Shown: piece after piece, positions 1 through 8,785 of the stretch
Layout of the letters: the number at the start of each line of letters is the position of its first letter
Position numbering within the stretch: position 1 is the first letter of the stretch
Notes under the pieces: generated by a model
The model's input: the letters and a program-made list of their open reading frames with translations, nothing else
What the model was told of the DNA's origin: nothing
The model's database searches: none
Made by a program: the position numbers and the translations under genes
NCBI RefSeq assembly: GCF_014898815.1
Contig: NW_026515407.1
Coordinates: 310,001-374,000, forward strand
Length of the DNA stretch: 64,000 nt
Source: Panonychus citri
Taxonomy: Eukaryota > Arthropoda > Arachnida > Trombidiformes > Tetranychidae
Direction: 5' to 3'

Positions 1-312
1 ATTGGTAAGAATAAATCACTCATACCAATTTGTAATACTTCGTCATTTACAACAAAATGATTCATAAATTGAAATAAAAATTTAAACTTGATCACTTGAC
101 AAGTAAAGTCTCCACAAATGAAGTTAAGATGGAGCCAGTTTCTAAAAGATAATCACAAAATAAAAAGCTATAATTCACTGATAAACAATATTGATATCTG
201 AATATTTATTTTTTCAAGTAAAGCAAATTCAACACGTAAACAAAATTTACAATTCTTACTAAAGTGAAAAATCTAATTATTCAACCTGTTATAATTAAAT
301 TAAAAGACTGAA
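1..312 (+). other. Leader region of the retrotransposon (or its upstream flank)
   Basis: AT-rich sequence before the first ORF, with no coding potential that I can see. It is probably the 5' UTR of the element, because the same A-rich style continues into the first ORF, but the true 5' junction is not visible. Confidence 0.4.
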
Positions 313-945
313 ATGGATCTTCATGTAGCACTTGGTTATCTACCACGCTCGACGATGAAGATACCCACAGTTGAGAGATACTTGGAATTGGTAGCTGACA
401 TGAAAACTGAGGTGGTTGAGTTACCCGAATGTCTTTTTCCAAAGACAATCAAAAAATACAGTGAAATGGGTAAGTTAATGTGCCTTGATCATGAATCTAT
501 TATCTACTTTTACCTACCAGTCAAGGAATGGGTAGTTGAAGATGTTCTACGACCACAATTGCTTCAATACAACAAATGGCACTCAGAGGAAATTTCACTC
601 ATCAGACTCTCTCGCTTCAATGAACAAGTGTTTCGAGTAGATGTGGTAATGAACAAGAATACAAGAAATTATCTGGTTAAAAAGAAACAACTAATGGTGG
701 CATTAAGAGAACGTCACTATCTGGCCTTTGATTCTAACATCAACAAGCCCGACTTTGGGGCAAGCTCGAGGAAAATGGAAATTGAACTAAATCGATTAAG
801 GCATTGTGATCGTCTTAAGCTCTTTGCTTATTTTGAAGTATCTAATGAGATTAATATTAATCATAAGCTTCTTAACACCTTAATCTTTCTTGAGAAGTTC
901 AAACGAGGGGAGGAAGAAAGAATTCGTGTTTCGCTCCACCTTTAG
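313..945 (+). CDS. Retrotransposon ORF A, 210 aa, unknown function
   Basis: An ATG-initiated intact ORF of 210 codons, 212 nt upstream of the zinc-knuckle ORF. I do not recognise the protein. It is charged and soluble-looking, with no membrane segment and no Cys/His cluster. The segment around residues 95-140 (ending LRERHYLAFD) has the alternating pattern of the RRM-like nucleic-acid-binding region that precedes zinc knuckles in many LINE ORF1 proteins. That is a weak resemblance, not an identification. Same strand, composition and spacing as the following ORFs argue that it belongs to the element and not to the host. It may be the N-terminal half of a split ORF1. Confidence 0.55.
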   Translation: MDLHVALGYLPRSTMKIPTVERYLELVADMKTEVVELPECLFPKTIKKYSEMGKLMCLDHESIIYFYLPVKEWVVEDVLRPQLLQYNKWHSEEISLIRLSRFNEQVFRVDVVMNKNTRNYLVKKKQLMVALRERHYLAFDSNINKPDFGASSRKMEIELNRLRHCDRLKLFAYFEVSNEININHKLLNTLIFLEKFKRGEEERIRVSLHL

Positions 946-1157
946 AGTGAAGCCAGAGGGAGTTACTTTGTTTAATTGCATGTCGTTCCAATCAAATATT
1001 AATCACTCACTTGCAATTAATATCTTAGCTCATCCAATACTTTTAGTTTAATCAACAACCTAATCAACTTATTAACATTTACTAACAAACAAGTAATTAA
1101 TCTAGTAGTGACAGTGAAATTATCTAAAAACAAAGAAATAACAAGAGAGTTAATCTA

Positions 1158-2066
1158 ATGGAGTTGGCGCCTTACCATCAGAATGGTCATGTTGGAATAC
1201 GTGCAGGTGAACATGGAAAAAGATTTGTGGTAAAAAATGATTTTGACCAAATAACGGAAATTCTATTTACATCAATAAACAACAGTCAGGAAGAAATCAA
1301 GAAATTGGTGGAACTGCTTCCCTCGGTCCAGAGTTACCAAGCTTGGGCTCACTCGGCACCGAGACTAACAAATGAAGGTCTGTTTGTGTGTATCACAATG
1401 GTGAATGTACATGACTTTATAAATGCGGTAAATGCGACTTGGTGGTGGAAAGAAGGAAGATACAATTGCGATATGGTGAACAATGTGGTCCCGAGCTTTG
1501 TGATGTACCATAAGAATCTGGAATTACAATCGACTGAGGACAATTTCTTCTGGATGTCATCATCACAAATAAGGTGGATTGATCTAGAAGTAATTGATGC
1601 AAGAATAACAACAGACAATGTAATGAGAGTTCTATTCACGTGTGAAAACACCAGAGAAGACCTGGACGAAAATGAATGGACAATGATTATTGATGGTCTA
1701 CCGTATCTCTTTGCCGATAATACCAACTTGGAGCAATGTCCCAACTGTTGCGTTCATTTCTACCATTCACAAGAACACACATGTAATACAACACCAATAT
1801 GCTCAGTATGCTCGGAAGTAAAATGCCAAAGGCAAACTAACCATAACTATTGCATTTACAGACCAAAGTGCCCAGATTGCACTTATTACAATCAAGAAGA
1901 GTCATCACATCCTAGTAATCATCACACGAAATGCCCGGCGGTCAAACTATTAACTCAGTTTGCTCTCAAAAACTCAAGAGGCATTTATGGCTCTTTGCGA
2001 ATTGCATCTTATGCTCCTCCGATTTTAGGTGATGTCCAAAGCATAAACAGAAGAAGAAACAATTAA
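1158..2066 (+). CDS. Retrotransposon ORF B: Gag/ORF1-like protein with Cys/His zinc knuckles, 302 aa
   Basis: Intact 302-codon ORF starting at ATG 1158. The N-terminal two thirds is unrecognised. From about residue 193 a Cys/His-rich block begins: CPNC with following His/Cys residues, then CSVC followed by H and C, then CPDC followed by several His and a C. These look like two or three CCHC/CCHH zinc-binding knuckles, as in the RNA-binding ORF1 (Gag-like) proteins of many arthropod LINEs. The tail is basic (RRRNN). Such proteins coat the element RNA in the ribonucleoprotein particle. Its place upstream of the pol ORF supports this. The gap of 184 nt to the next ORF means downstream translation needs reinitiation, an IRES or separate transcripts. 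Confidence 0.75.
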   Translation: MELAPYHQNGHVGIRAGEHGKRFVVKNDFDQITEILFTSINNSQEEIKKLVELLPSVQSYQAWAHSAPRLTNEGLFVCITMVNVHDFINAVNATWWWKEGRYNCDMVNNVVPSFVMYHKNLELQSTEDNFFWMSSSQIRWIDLEVIDARITTDNVMRVLFTCENTREDLDENEWTMIIDGLPYLFADNTNLEQCPNCCVHFYHSQEHTCNTTPICSVCSEVKCQRQTNHNYCIYRPKCPDCTYYNQEESSHPSNHHTKCPAVKLLTQFALKNSRGIYGSLRIASYAPPILGDVQSINRRRNN

Positions 2067-2250
2067 AAAAGGTGGAGCAAAAGAAGATAATGGTCAACAA
2101 AGAAGCTCCAATGAAAAGAAGAACAACATTTAAAATAAGAAAATGGAAATTTAGAAAAGTATAAAAGGATTCAACTTGTATATCAGAAATCACTCTCTTG
2201 TTAAGCTACCCCACTAATCCTTGTAAAAGTAAAAGCAAAACTAAAATAAA

Positions 2251-2682
2251 ATGTTCTTTGAAAACAATTACATAATGTTCAAACTCTCTTCGTTTAAACC
2301 CTTAACTATGATCAGTGCTTCGACAAATAACAACATGTTTGAATCAGAAATAGATGCAATGGAAAACACATGGGCCAGAGAAGAGAATGGAAAATTTGAA
2401 TTTCTATTTGCGATTGATGAAAACCGACCAATAGTGGAGAACCAATTAGACATGGTGACCAAACTACTAGAACACAAAGCTGAAATAAACATGTGGAACT
2501 GGACAAAAATGGAAATCAAGTCGGACACAGTGGACATTTTGAAGAAAGGGATGGTAATAAATAGTTGTAAAAACTTCTTGATCCTGAAAAAACAGATAAG
2601 CAACATTATTTTTGTCAAAACATCAAGTGAAGCAAGAACAATAAACATTGCAGATGCTTTTCATCGCATTGAATTTGTATAA
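2251..2682 (+). CDS. Retrotransposon ORF C, small accessory ORF, 143 aa
   Basis: ATG at 2251, 143 codons, between the zinc-knuckle ORF and the pol ORF (70 nt before the pol ATG). I do not recognise it. It is Asn/Glu/Lys rich with no zinc motif or membrane segment. The stretch at residues 90-120 (TVDILKKGMVINSCKNFLIL) has a beta/alpha pattern loosely like that in ORF A, so it could be a second small RNA-binding fold. An ORF of this size kept open between two element genes suggests function, but chance in A-rich sequence cannot be excluded. Confidence 0.45.
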   Translation: MFFENNYIMFKLSSFKPLTMISASTNNNMFESEIDAMENTWAREENGKFEFLFAIDENRPIVENQLDMVTKLLEHKAEINMWNWTKMEIKSDTVDILKKGMVINSCKNFLILKKQISNIIFVKTSSEARTINIADAFHRIEFV

Positions 2683-2752
2683 CCTAGTGTAACGTACTCA
2701 AATAAACAGTTTCATTAATAAAACAAATTGCTGTGAATATTTATTGAAAATA

Positions 2753-5700
2753 ATGAATGTGAAAATCTCGCTGATCAATGTGAGGAAAAGTAACAATGTG
2801 GAACGAAGATTGAGAGAAAATTTAGCTGATGACAAGATTCTGGTACTGACGGAAGACAACGATAAGAAAATGTACAACAACCAAGTGAAAGCAATAAATG
2901 TCAGTGTCACCTATCCTGTTCGGTGGAAATGTTTAAGGAAAAGATTCATATCTGACTCGATATTGATGGTGTATCTAAGTTGTGGAAGTGGCTTCATGGG
3001 AATCATTGCTGTTTACGCTAGTCCAAATAATGACTGCTGCATCAAGGAACTGATAAACGCTCTGGAAGAACTTCCCGATCAAGAGCCATTTATAATATGT
3101 GGAGATCTCAATCTAGAAACCACGATTTGGACTGATCAACCCAGAAAACCACATGGAAGAGACAAGGAAATAATTGAATCATTAGCAAATGTATTGGAAA
3201 GAAAAAGATTTCACACAATATTGCCGAAACAAAAACCGGAGAATTTCACAAGGAAGGGCAATAAACCAGGTACTGGAACGGTGATAGATGTGATGCTGGC
3301 CAAAGGGGTGAACAAAGTGATAAGTGTAGAATTCAAGGATGAAAAGTTTCTTGATCATCGTATTATTAATTGTGAAATGGAATTGAAAAAGACAAAATTT
3401 AATCTGGATGGACTCAACAGGAAGATTACACAGTATTACCACCAAAAGCCGATTCCAATCAACAATGAGATGAACATAGAAGAAGCAATCTGTGCATTAC
3501 TTAATCATGGAAGATCTAAAAAGATGAAAATAATGAAAAGTGGAAATAGAAAAGAAAGAAGATACAAAAAGAAAATAAACAGAGAAATGGATCCTACCAA
3601 GAGGAAAGAGATTATTGTGAATCTGAGGCAATATCGGCAAAGTAAAGCACTGAAGCCATGGAAATATGATCTGTCATCGCTTCATCGACTAATGAAAGAA
3701 AGAGCACCAAGAACTGGAAAACTAGATGATAAGATAAACAAGAAAAGCCAATTAATACCGAAATTTATCAAAATGGAAAAAACAAACTACATGGAGACGG
3801 GAGAAGGTCTAACCTGGGATGAAATTAAGATGTTAAAAGATATAAAACTTTTTAAGACCACATCAGGATGGGCTGATCCATATACTAAAACCCATTGGAA
3901 CAGAATATGGTCAAGGCAAAAGACTGAAATAATAAATCTGGTAAATCGTATCTTTAGAGCAAAGAAAATTCCACCACAAATATTAATCTCTGGTGGTACA
4001 AAAATTCCAAAACCGGATGGATCATATCGGATAGTAAGAACTCAGAGCTATTTAGGAAAGCTAATCGATCTAATATTGGTAAAAAGATTACAATCCTTTA
4101 TAAAGGAAAATGCATTAATAGATGAAGAAATTCAATTCGCATACATCGGAACAGAAAGAATGAAAATGCTGGTGAAAATCTATGAAAATTATGAAAGATT
4201 GGGAAAACTAATGTCAATGGACCTAACCAAAGCGTTTGATATGATCGACCGGAGAGCGATAAAAGAGAGACTGGAAGGAATGAATTTAAGCACGAGATGG
4301 TTGATTGAACAATTCATATCAAATAGGAGACTAAGGATAATGGAGAATGGCAATTTAATAGTGAGGAAGGATGAAGAAGCTCTACAAGGATTTGGCTTAG
4401 GGCCTCTACTATTTGTATTGGGAACAGATCAAACACTAAGACGATTAAACAATCATCCATATGATCAGATGGTATTGGCCTTTGCGGACGATCTAATTGT
4501 AATAACAAAAGATCTTGAATCGTCAAAGGAAGAGGTGAAACAAGCGTTTGAATTAATTGGAATGAAAATAAATGAGGGGAAGACCAAATATCATGATCTA
4601 AACGATAAAAGAGCGGAAAAAACGATTGTTGGATACAATCTTCAATTCACAAAAGATGAATCAGCCCTACTGAATAAACTGGTAACGAAATCCAACATGA
4701 CCCACTTACAGAAGCAGTTACTCTCGTCAGTAAGGATGACACAACTGAAGATATTAATACAAACACACACAAATCATCTTCTAGAATCACTGGGTCTATC
4801 GCCATGGTGGAGAAATAAATTGTACAAATATCGGATAGATCATCTGATAAAGATCGGAAGGAAAGCGACACAGAGTGCCTGGATGATGAAGAGACACTAT
4901 AGAGATCCGCTCTTTGACTGGATACACGACATCAAAAATCCATTCATCAACTATTTCATCAAAATGATTCTGCTTCTGTGGGAAATGGATGCAGACGAAG
5001 ATGAATTCCCAGTAACTAACTGGGGAAAAGAGATTCGAAACCATTTGAAAAAGAAAAGAGAAGAGCAAATAGATCAATTCGAGGACCAATTAATGCTTGT
5101 CATCGAAAATGATAACGCCTGTGCTAGAATAAAAGGAAATCACCTACATTTTAGATCAATAGGAAGAAGATCACCTTTTGACGATGAAAGAGCGGCAATA
5201 ACTATCCTTGAATACCTGATAGAGAAAAGAAACAACATTGGAATTGAAAAAATGGAACTGAACATCAAACTATCACCAAGTAATATCAAATACATGGACG
5301 ATAGAGGGATAAAACCAAAATCAATAATGACAATGAAGGAAATGGAACTATGCTCAGAGGAAATTAGGCTAGAGGAACTATGGATCAACAAAACAGAGAA
5401 TCAATGTAAAACTCTGATAAGAGAGAAGTTAGAAAAAAGAGAAAATGAACTAATGATGCCAAAGAAATGGACGTTTATGGGTGCGGTTTTAAAAAATAAA
5501 GCAGCGATAAATTGTATTAGGAATCAAGTATTCTACCAACATTCGATTATGAAAAACATGTGTCTGATCAAAACGATATGTCAACTATTGCCACATGACT
5601 GTGGAACAGAAATGAATGAAAAGCATCTGACAACTTGCAAAGAATATCAACCAAAAGGTGGATGGTCCATAAGCAAGAGAAAATTTGACAAAATAAAGAA

Positions 5701-5785
5701 AAACCTAAACGAATTAGCTGAGACTATTATGTCAGAATCCAAAAGAAGTGGTGGGATAACCCAACACTGTGCTCGCCGAGACTAG
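2753..5785 (+). CDS. LINE ORF2: AP-type endonuclease plus reverse transcriptase, 1010 aa
   Basis: The polyprotein nicks target DNA and reverse-transcribes the element RNA at the nick. I chose ATG 2753; the frame is open three codons further upstream, but only from a TTG. Exonuclease-endonuclease-phosphatase domain, about residues 1-210: GDLN at 117-120, a VID motif around 177-179 and DHRII from 201, which are the catalytic Asp/Asn/His signatures. Reverse transcriptase: KPDGSYRIV, motif A DLTKAFD at 490-496, a GFGLGPLLF block, and the active site FADD at 577-580. A C-terminal C-x6-C-x8-H-x4-C motif (ending EKHLTTC) resembles the terminal zinc finger of Jockey/R1/CR1-like elements. I see no RNase H signature. 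All catalytic residues are present and the frame is intact. I did not assign a clade. Confidence 0.92.
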   Translation: MNVKISLINVRKSNNVERRLRENLADDKILVLTEDNDKKMYNNQVKAINVSVTYPVRWKCLRKRFISDSILMVYLSCGSGFMGIIAVYASPNNDCCIKELINALEELPDQEPFIICGDLNLETTIWTDQPRKPHGRDKEIIESLANVLERKRFHTILPKQKPENFTRKGNKPGTGTVIDVMLAKGVNKVISVEFKDEKFLDHRIINCEMELKKTKFNLDGLNRKITQYYHQKPIPINNEMNIEEAICALLNHGRSKKMKIMKSGNRKERRYKKKINREMDPTKRKEIIVNLRQYRQSKALKPWKYDLSSLHRLMKERAPRTGKLDDKINKKSQLIPKFIKMEKTNYMETGEGLTWDEIKMLKDIKLFKTTSGWADPYTKTHWNRIWSRQKTEIINLVNRIFRAKKIPPQILISGGTKIPKPDGSYRIVRTQSYLGKLIDLILVKRLQSFIKENALIDEEIQFAYIGTERMKMLVKIYENYERLGKLMSMDLTKAFDMIDRRAIKERLEGMNLSTRWLIEQFISNRRLRIMENGNLIVRKDEEALQGFGLGPLLFVLGTDQTLRRLNNHPYDQMVLAFADDLIVITKDLESSKEEVKQAFELIGMKINEGKTKYHDLNDKRAEKTIVGYNLQFTKDESALLNKLVTKSNMTHLQKQLLSSVRMTQLKILIQTHTNHLLESLGLSPWWRNKLYKYRIDHLIKIGRKATQSAWMMKRHYRDPLFDWIHDIKNPFINYFIKMILLLWEMDADEDEFPVTNWGKEIRNHLKKKREEQIDQFEDQLMLVIENDNACARIKGNHLHFRSIGRRSPFDDERAAITILEYLIEKRNNIGIEKMELNIKLSPSNIKYMDDRGIKPKSIMTMKEMELCSEEIRLEELWINKTENQCKTLIREKLEKRENELMMPKKWTFMGAVLKNKAAINCIRNQVFYQHSIMKNMCLIKTICQLLPHDCGTEMNEKHLTTCKEYQPKGGWSISKRKFDKIKKNLNELAETIMSESKRSGGITQHCARRD

Positions 5786-5792
5786 AAGTCGA

Positions 5793-5821
5793 CCCCAAAA
5801 AACGGGGCCACCGAAAGGTGG
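5793..5821 (+). other. Two tandem RNA hairpins in the LINE 3' UTR
   Basis: Eight bases after the ORF2 stop, CCCC (5793-5796) can pair with GGGG (5804-5807) around a 7-nt A-rich loop. It is followed directly by CCACC-GAAA-GGTGG (5808-5821), a perfect 5-bp stem closed by a GNRA tetraloop. This is the most GC-rich patch of the element and lies where the reverse transcriptase of many LINEs recognises its RNA. That role is inferred from position. Confidence 0.6.
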
Positions 5822-5847
5822 GAGCAGCTGTTCAGTCAGCAACAAAG

Positions 5848-5853
5848 AATAAA
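5848..5853 (+). promoter_or_regulatory. AATAAA polyadenylation signal of the LINE
   Basis: A canonical AATAAA lies 63 nt after the ORF2 stop, just past the hairpins and about 110 nt before the spliced leader of the next gene. Confidence 0.5.
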
Positions 5854-5859
5854 TGTTTA

Positions 5860-6138
5860 CTCCCATTCACTAAATTCAATTGATTCAATTTCTTTGATTA
5901 ATCAAGTATTTTTTTTAAATTCTCATCTTGATTCATCTTTCGCCAACACTTGAAAATCAATAACAAGTAAGTTCGTTTCTGTTCTTGATGTTAATTTAAA
6001 GTAATTTATCGGCTAACCAAATGTAATTTTTGTTTCTCTGTTTGGTTTTGTTTTTCGGTTCAATTTTGTATCTCATTTGTTAATACATGCGTTTATTTTT
6101 CGCTTAGATTGAAACAATTAAATTTATTCTCATCAATT
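5860..6138 (+). other. Promoter/5' UTR region of the ACK-like gene, with a leader intron
   Basis: A donor taacaa|gtaagt at 5966/5967 and an acceptor cgcttag|attg at 6107/6108 mark a 141-nt leader intron. The second leader exon (6108 onward) runs into the ATG at 6139. The first leader exon must begin within roughly 100 nt of the LINE 3' end. Confidence 0.5.
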
Positions 6139-8785
6139 ATGACAACTAAGGATCTTTTTAAGGTAAGTGTTACCATTATTATGTGTCCATTGTGACAACA
6201 TTATCCATTTTTGTCACTAGAAATTATGATTACAATGGTTGGTGATTTTCGACCAGGAATCATTTTGTTGAGTGTTGTCACCTCTTCCTTGATGAGAGGT
6301 TGACATGGTTTATTTTTAGTTTCTTAATGATGTTGACAATTAATTTAATGTTATTTAAGTGATTTTTATCTTGGTACAATTACATTCTCACTTGTTCCTG
6401 TTTCAACTAGTCATAAGGAAAGAGTTACTAATGAAAAGGTTGATCTAAATGGGTGACACAATGAATGAAGATTTTTGATTGTTAGATAATTACACTTTAC
6501 TAATCAATCTTTTTTTTTTATTTCTTTTCTCTTTATCAACATTATCATTTGGATCGTTTTTATTGGACTGTCATAAAAAAAAAGTCTTTCGACTTTGGTC
6601 CTTCTCTGATGGATGAAGTTTTCAGAGAATTGGATATCATCAAACCAGAATTTACCGATGATTTAAATGGTCAACAAAAGGCTATCAATGATTGTAATTC
6701 AAACGTCAAAAATGAAATCAAAGAAATTGTTAACAAGTTAACTTTAAACAAGGATAAACCAAATAAGAATAAAACAACAGTTAAGCCCATCTCACCCGCT
6801 GAAGAACAGAATTTGGATTCAGCTATTGCCATGGCTAAAGAATTGGCTACATTGAGTATGATGGAACTTGAATTTAAGCCTGTTAATGATGTTAAACATG
6901 ATAATATTTCATCAGACAGCCCAAAAACACCAACCTCACCAAATAAGAAAAAGTTTTCATTCAAATTCAAAAATAGTCCTAAAGGTGATCGTAAAAATTT
7001 CAGTGAAAAAGCAGAAAAAATCCCGGATATTCAATCTATTTTAACCGAAGAAGCCAAAGTCGCCTACAGTAGTTTAATTGAAAAAGGTGAAAATAAATCA
7101 ACTAAAGGAAAAGAAACCAAACGTCATTTACAAATTACTAATTGTCAACTTTTGACATCAACTAATCCATCTTTAACAGGTACATCTCACTTTGGTACAG
7201 GAGCGACCATAACCTCTGCCACCTCAACCGCTAATCCTGTAACCATAAGTCATCCCATTGAAACAGATACAACTGATTATAATCCATTGAGACTTTTACG
7301 AAGTGGATTCTCAATTATCCCTAAAGTAAAGGGAAACAAACAACGTATTGCTGCCACCCCACAAACCGCATCACTTGCCAGACTTACAGCTAATGTTAAC
7401 CGAAGTAATTTGGGAGCTCCACCACCTCCTCCGGCATCTTCAACCACCGGACCGATAGCGGTTTCAAGTTCATTGGGATCTGTTTTCCTAGATGACAATT
7501 TACCATCTTCATTAGCTCAACAACAGAATCAACTGCCATTACCTCCTCGTGATAGATCAAAACAAACTCAGCCTACCTGTTTGAAACAACACCAACGTAG
7601 ACATCCACTTCTTATACCTGGATCCTCATCTTCAGCCGCAATCGGACCGGTATCTTCACTGGAATCTTCAGATTCATTTGAAAATGTAAATTCCAGTGAA
7701 CCACCAATGTCCACTTTCAAACCTCATTTACCTGCTTTAAAACATGGAGTTTGTAATGAATCACAGCCAAGTTATGTTAACTATGTTCCTCCTCGAACCA
7801 CAGAGATGGCGGATAACAAATATTCTAGTTCAGCCTCAACATCGAGCCCGATACGTACTTTGGGTCCTCATCCACCTCCAAAGCCAAATAGGACTTTTCT
7901 GTAAGTTTTACCTCGAAAAAAAGTTCTAATCATAACTTATATAATCTGTGTTATTCGAACCTATTGTTCATCTGATTCACTTTCTCTCTCACTCTCTTCT
8001 CTCTCATTTCCTTTCTTTCTCTCAATTATCGACTCTCTCTCTCTCTCTCTTCTGCCCTTGCCCATTTCTCATCTTCTTTGGCTTGATCAGGAATGAAGAG
8101 CCATTGGAAGCTAAACATGCTACTACTAGCTCAGCCTCTGTGGATAATCATTCATCACTAATGAAACCAACACAACAATTTAATGAGATAAAATCTTTCG
8201 ATGGGCTCAACCAATCGCCACTTAAATCCTCTTCTATAAATTGTCGTGTTTCCTCACTAGATTATTCATCTACTTCTGCCGTTGATAAACCTAGTCTACT
8301 CACTCGATCACTAGATTCTAAAGAACCTGATCCAGATGAAGTTCGAGTCATGCAAAAAGTTCTTGCTAATGAAGTATGGAAAATGAACATTTACCATCTC
8401 TTTAGAATAGCAAATTAACCTTTTCAGACAAAACTTAGACACTAACTCGAAACTTTGATTATTCTTCTTGTTCTTTTCGTTCTCTCTTTTTTTTATTAAC
8501 TTTTTCTTTTCTTTTCTTTTGCTAATTTATTAATTTTTCTCTTTATATTCGTTAATTTAGATACAGTTATCTACAGAGGAATGCATAAGAATCCTTCGAA
8601 CCACAGGCTGTGATATTCACAAAGCAGTTAAATGTGTTCGATTACGAGAAACATTGAAAAATCATTCGATCAATATTGATTGTAATTGGGCGGAAATGTT
8701 GGCTCGATTTAATTGGAATATTCGTCAAGCCTCAAATTATCTAATTGCTACCCAAGGACTGCCAGAAGATACCACCGAAGTGTAA
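6139..8785 (+). CDS. ACK-family-type UBA protein lacking a kinase domain, 615 aa
   Basis: Join 6139-6162, 6585-7900, 8091-8373, 8561-8785. All junctions have GT/AG ends (gtaagt, gtaagt, gtatgg donors) and compatible phases. The C-terminal 75 codons contain TEEC, GCDIHKAVK and FNWNIRQASNYL, which align with the C-terminal UBA region of ACK1/TNK2 kinases (TTEEC ... FDWNLEQA). Residues 9-24 (SFDFGPSLMDEVFRELD) resemble the GPSLLD block of Cdc42EP/BORG proteins, a weak match. The long Ser/Thr/Pro-rich middle has SH3-ligand motifs (LPLPPRDR, PPPKPNR) and a poly-proline run. No SAM, kinase, SH3 or CRIB domain is visible. A spliced leader suggests a real 5' end, so this may be a kinase-less paralogue or short isoform. 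Alternatively, kinase exons lie before the window and the LINE sits in an intron. Confidence 0.7.

Larger units (their letters stand above)
1..5857 (+). mobile_element. Non-LTR (LINE-type) retrotransposon with four intact ORFs
   Basis: Four consecutive + strand ORFs (313-945, 1158-2066, 2251-2682, 2753-5785) have short AT-rich spacers and A-rich sense strands. The third large protein region is a zinc-knuckle ORF1-like product and the last is an endonuclease/reverse transcriptase, which is diagnostic for a non-LTR element that moves by target-primed reverse transcription. The 3' UTR has two hairpins at 5793-5821 and an AATAAA at 5848-5853. No ORF is interrupted, so the copy looks young and possibly active. 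I could not find the 5' end, which may lie before base 1, nor target-site duplications, and there is no clear poly(A) tail. Both boundaries are therefore approximate. There are no long terminal repeats. Confidence 0.85.

Noticed and set aside
1349..1744. Minus-strand ORFs under the retrotransposon genes (also at 2268-2648 and 4796-5391)
   Set aside because: Antisense shadows of the intact + strand ORFs; no recognisable domains.
5786..5870. Possible self-cleaving ribozyme in the LINE 3' end
   Set aside because: The hairpins lack the conserved core of hammerhead (CTGANGA) or HDV-like ribozymes.
7948..8090. N-terminal extension of the ORF covering ACK-like exon 3
   Set aside because: It lies in the intron; the pyrimidine tract and gatcag acceptor at 8090 mark the true exon start.
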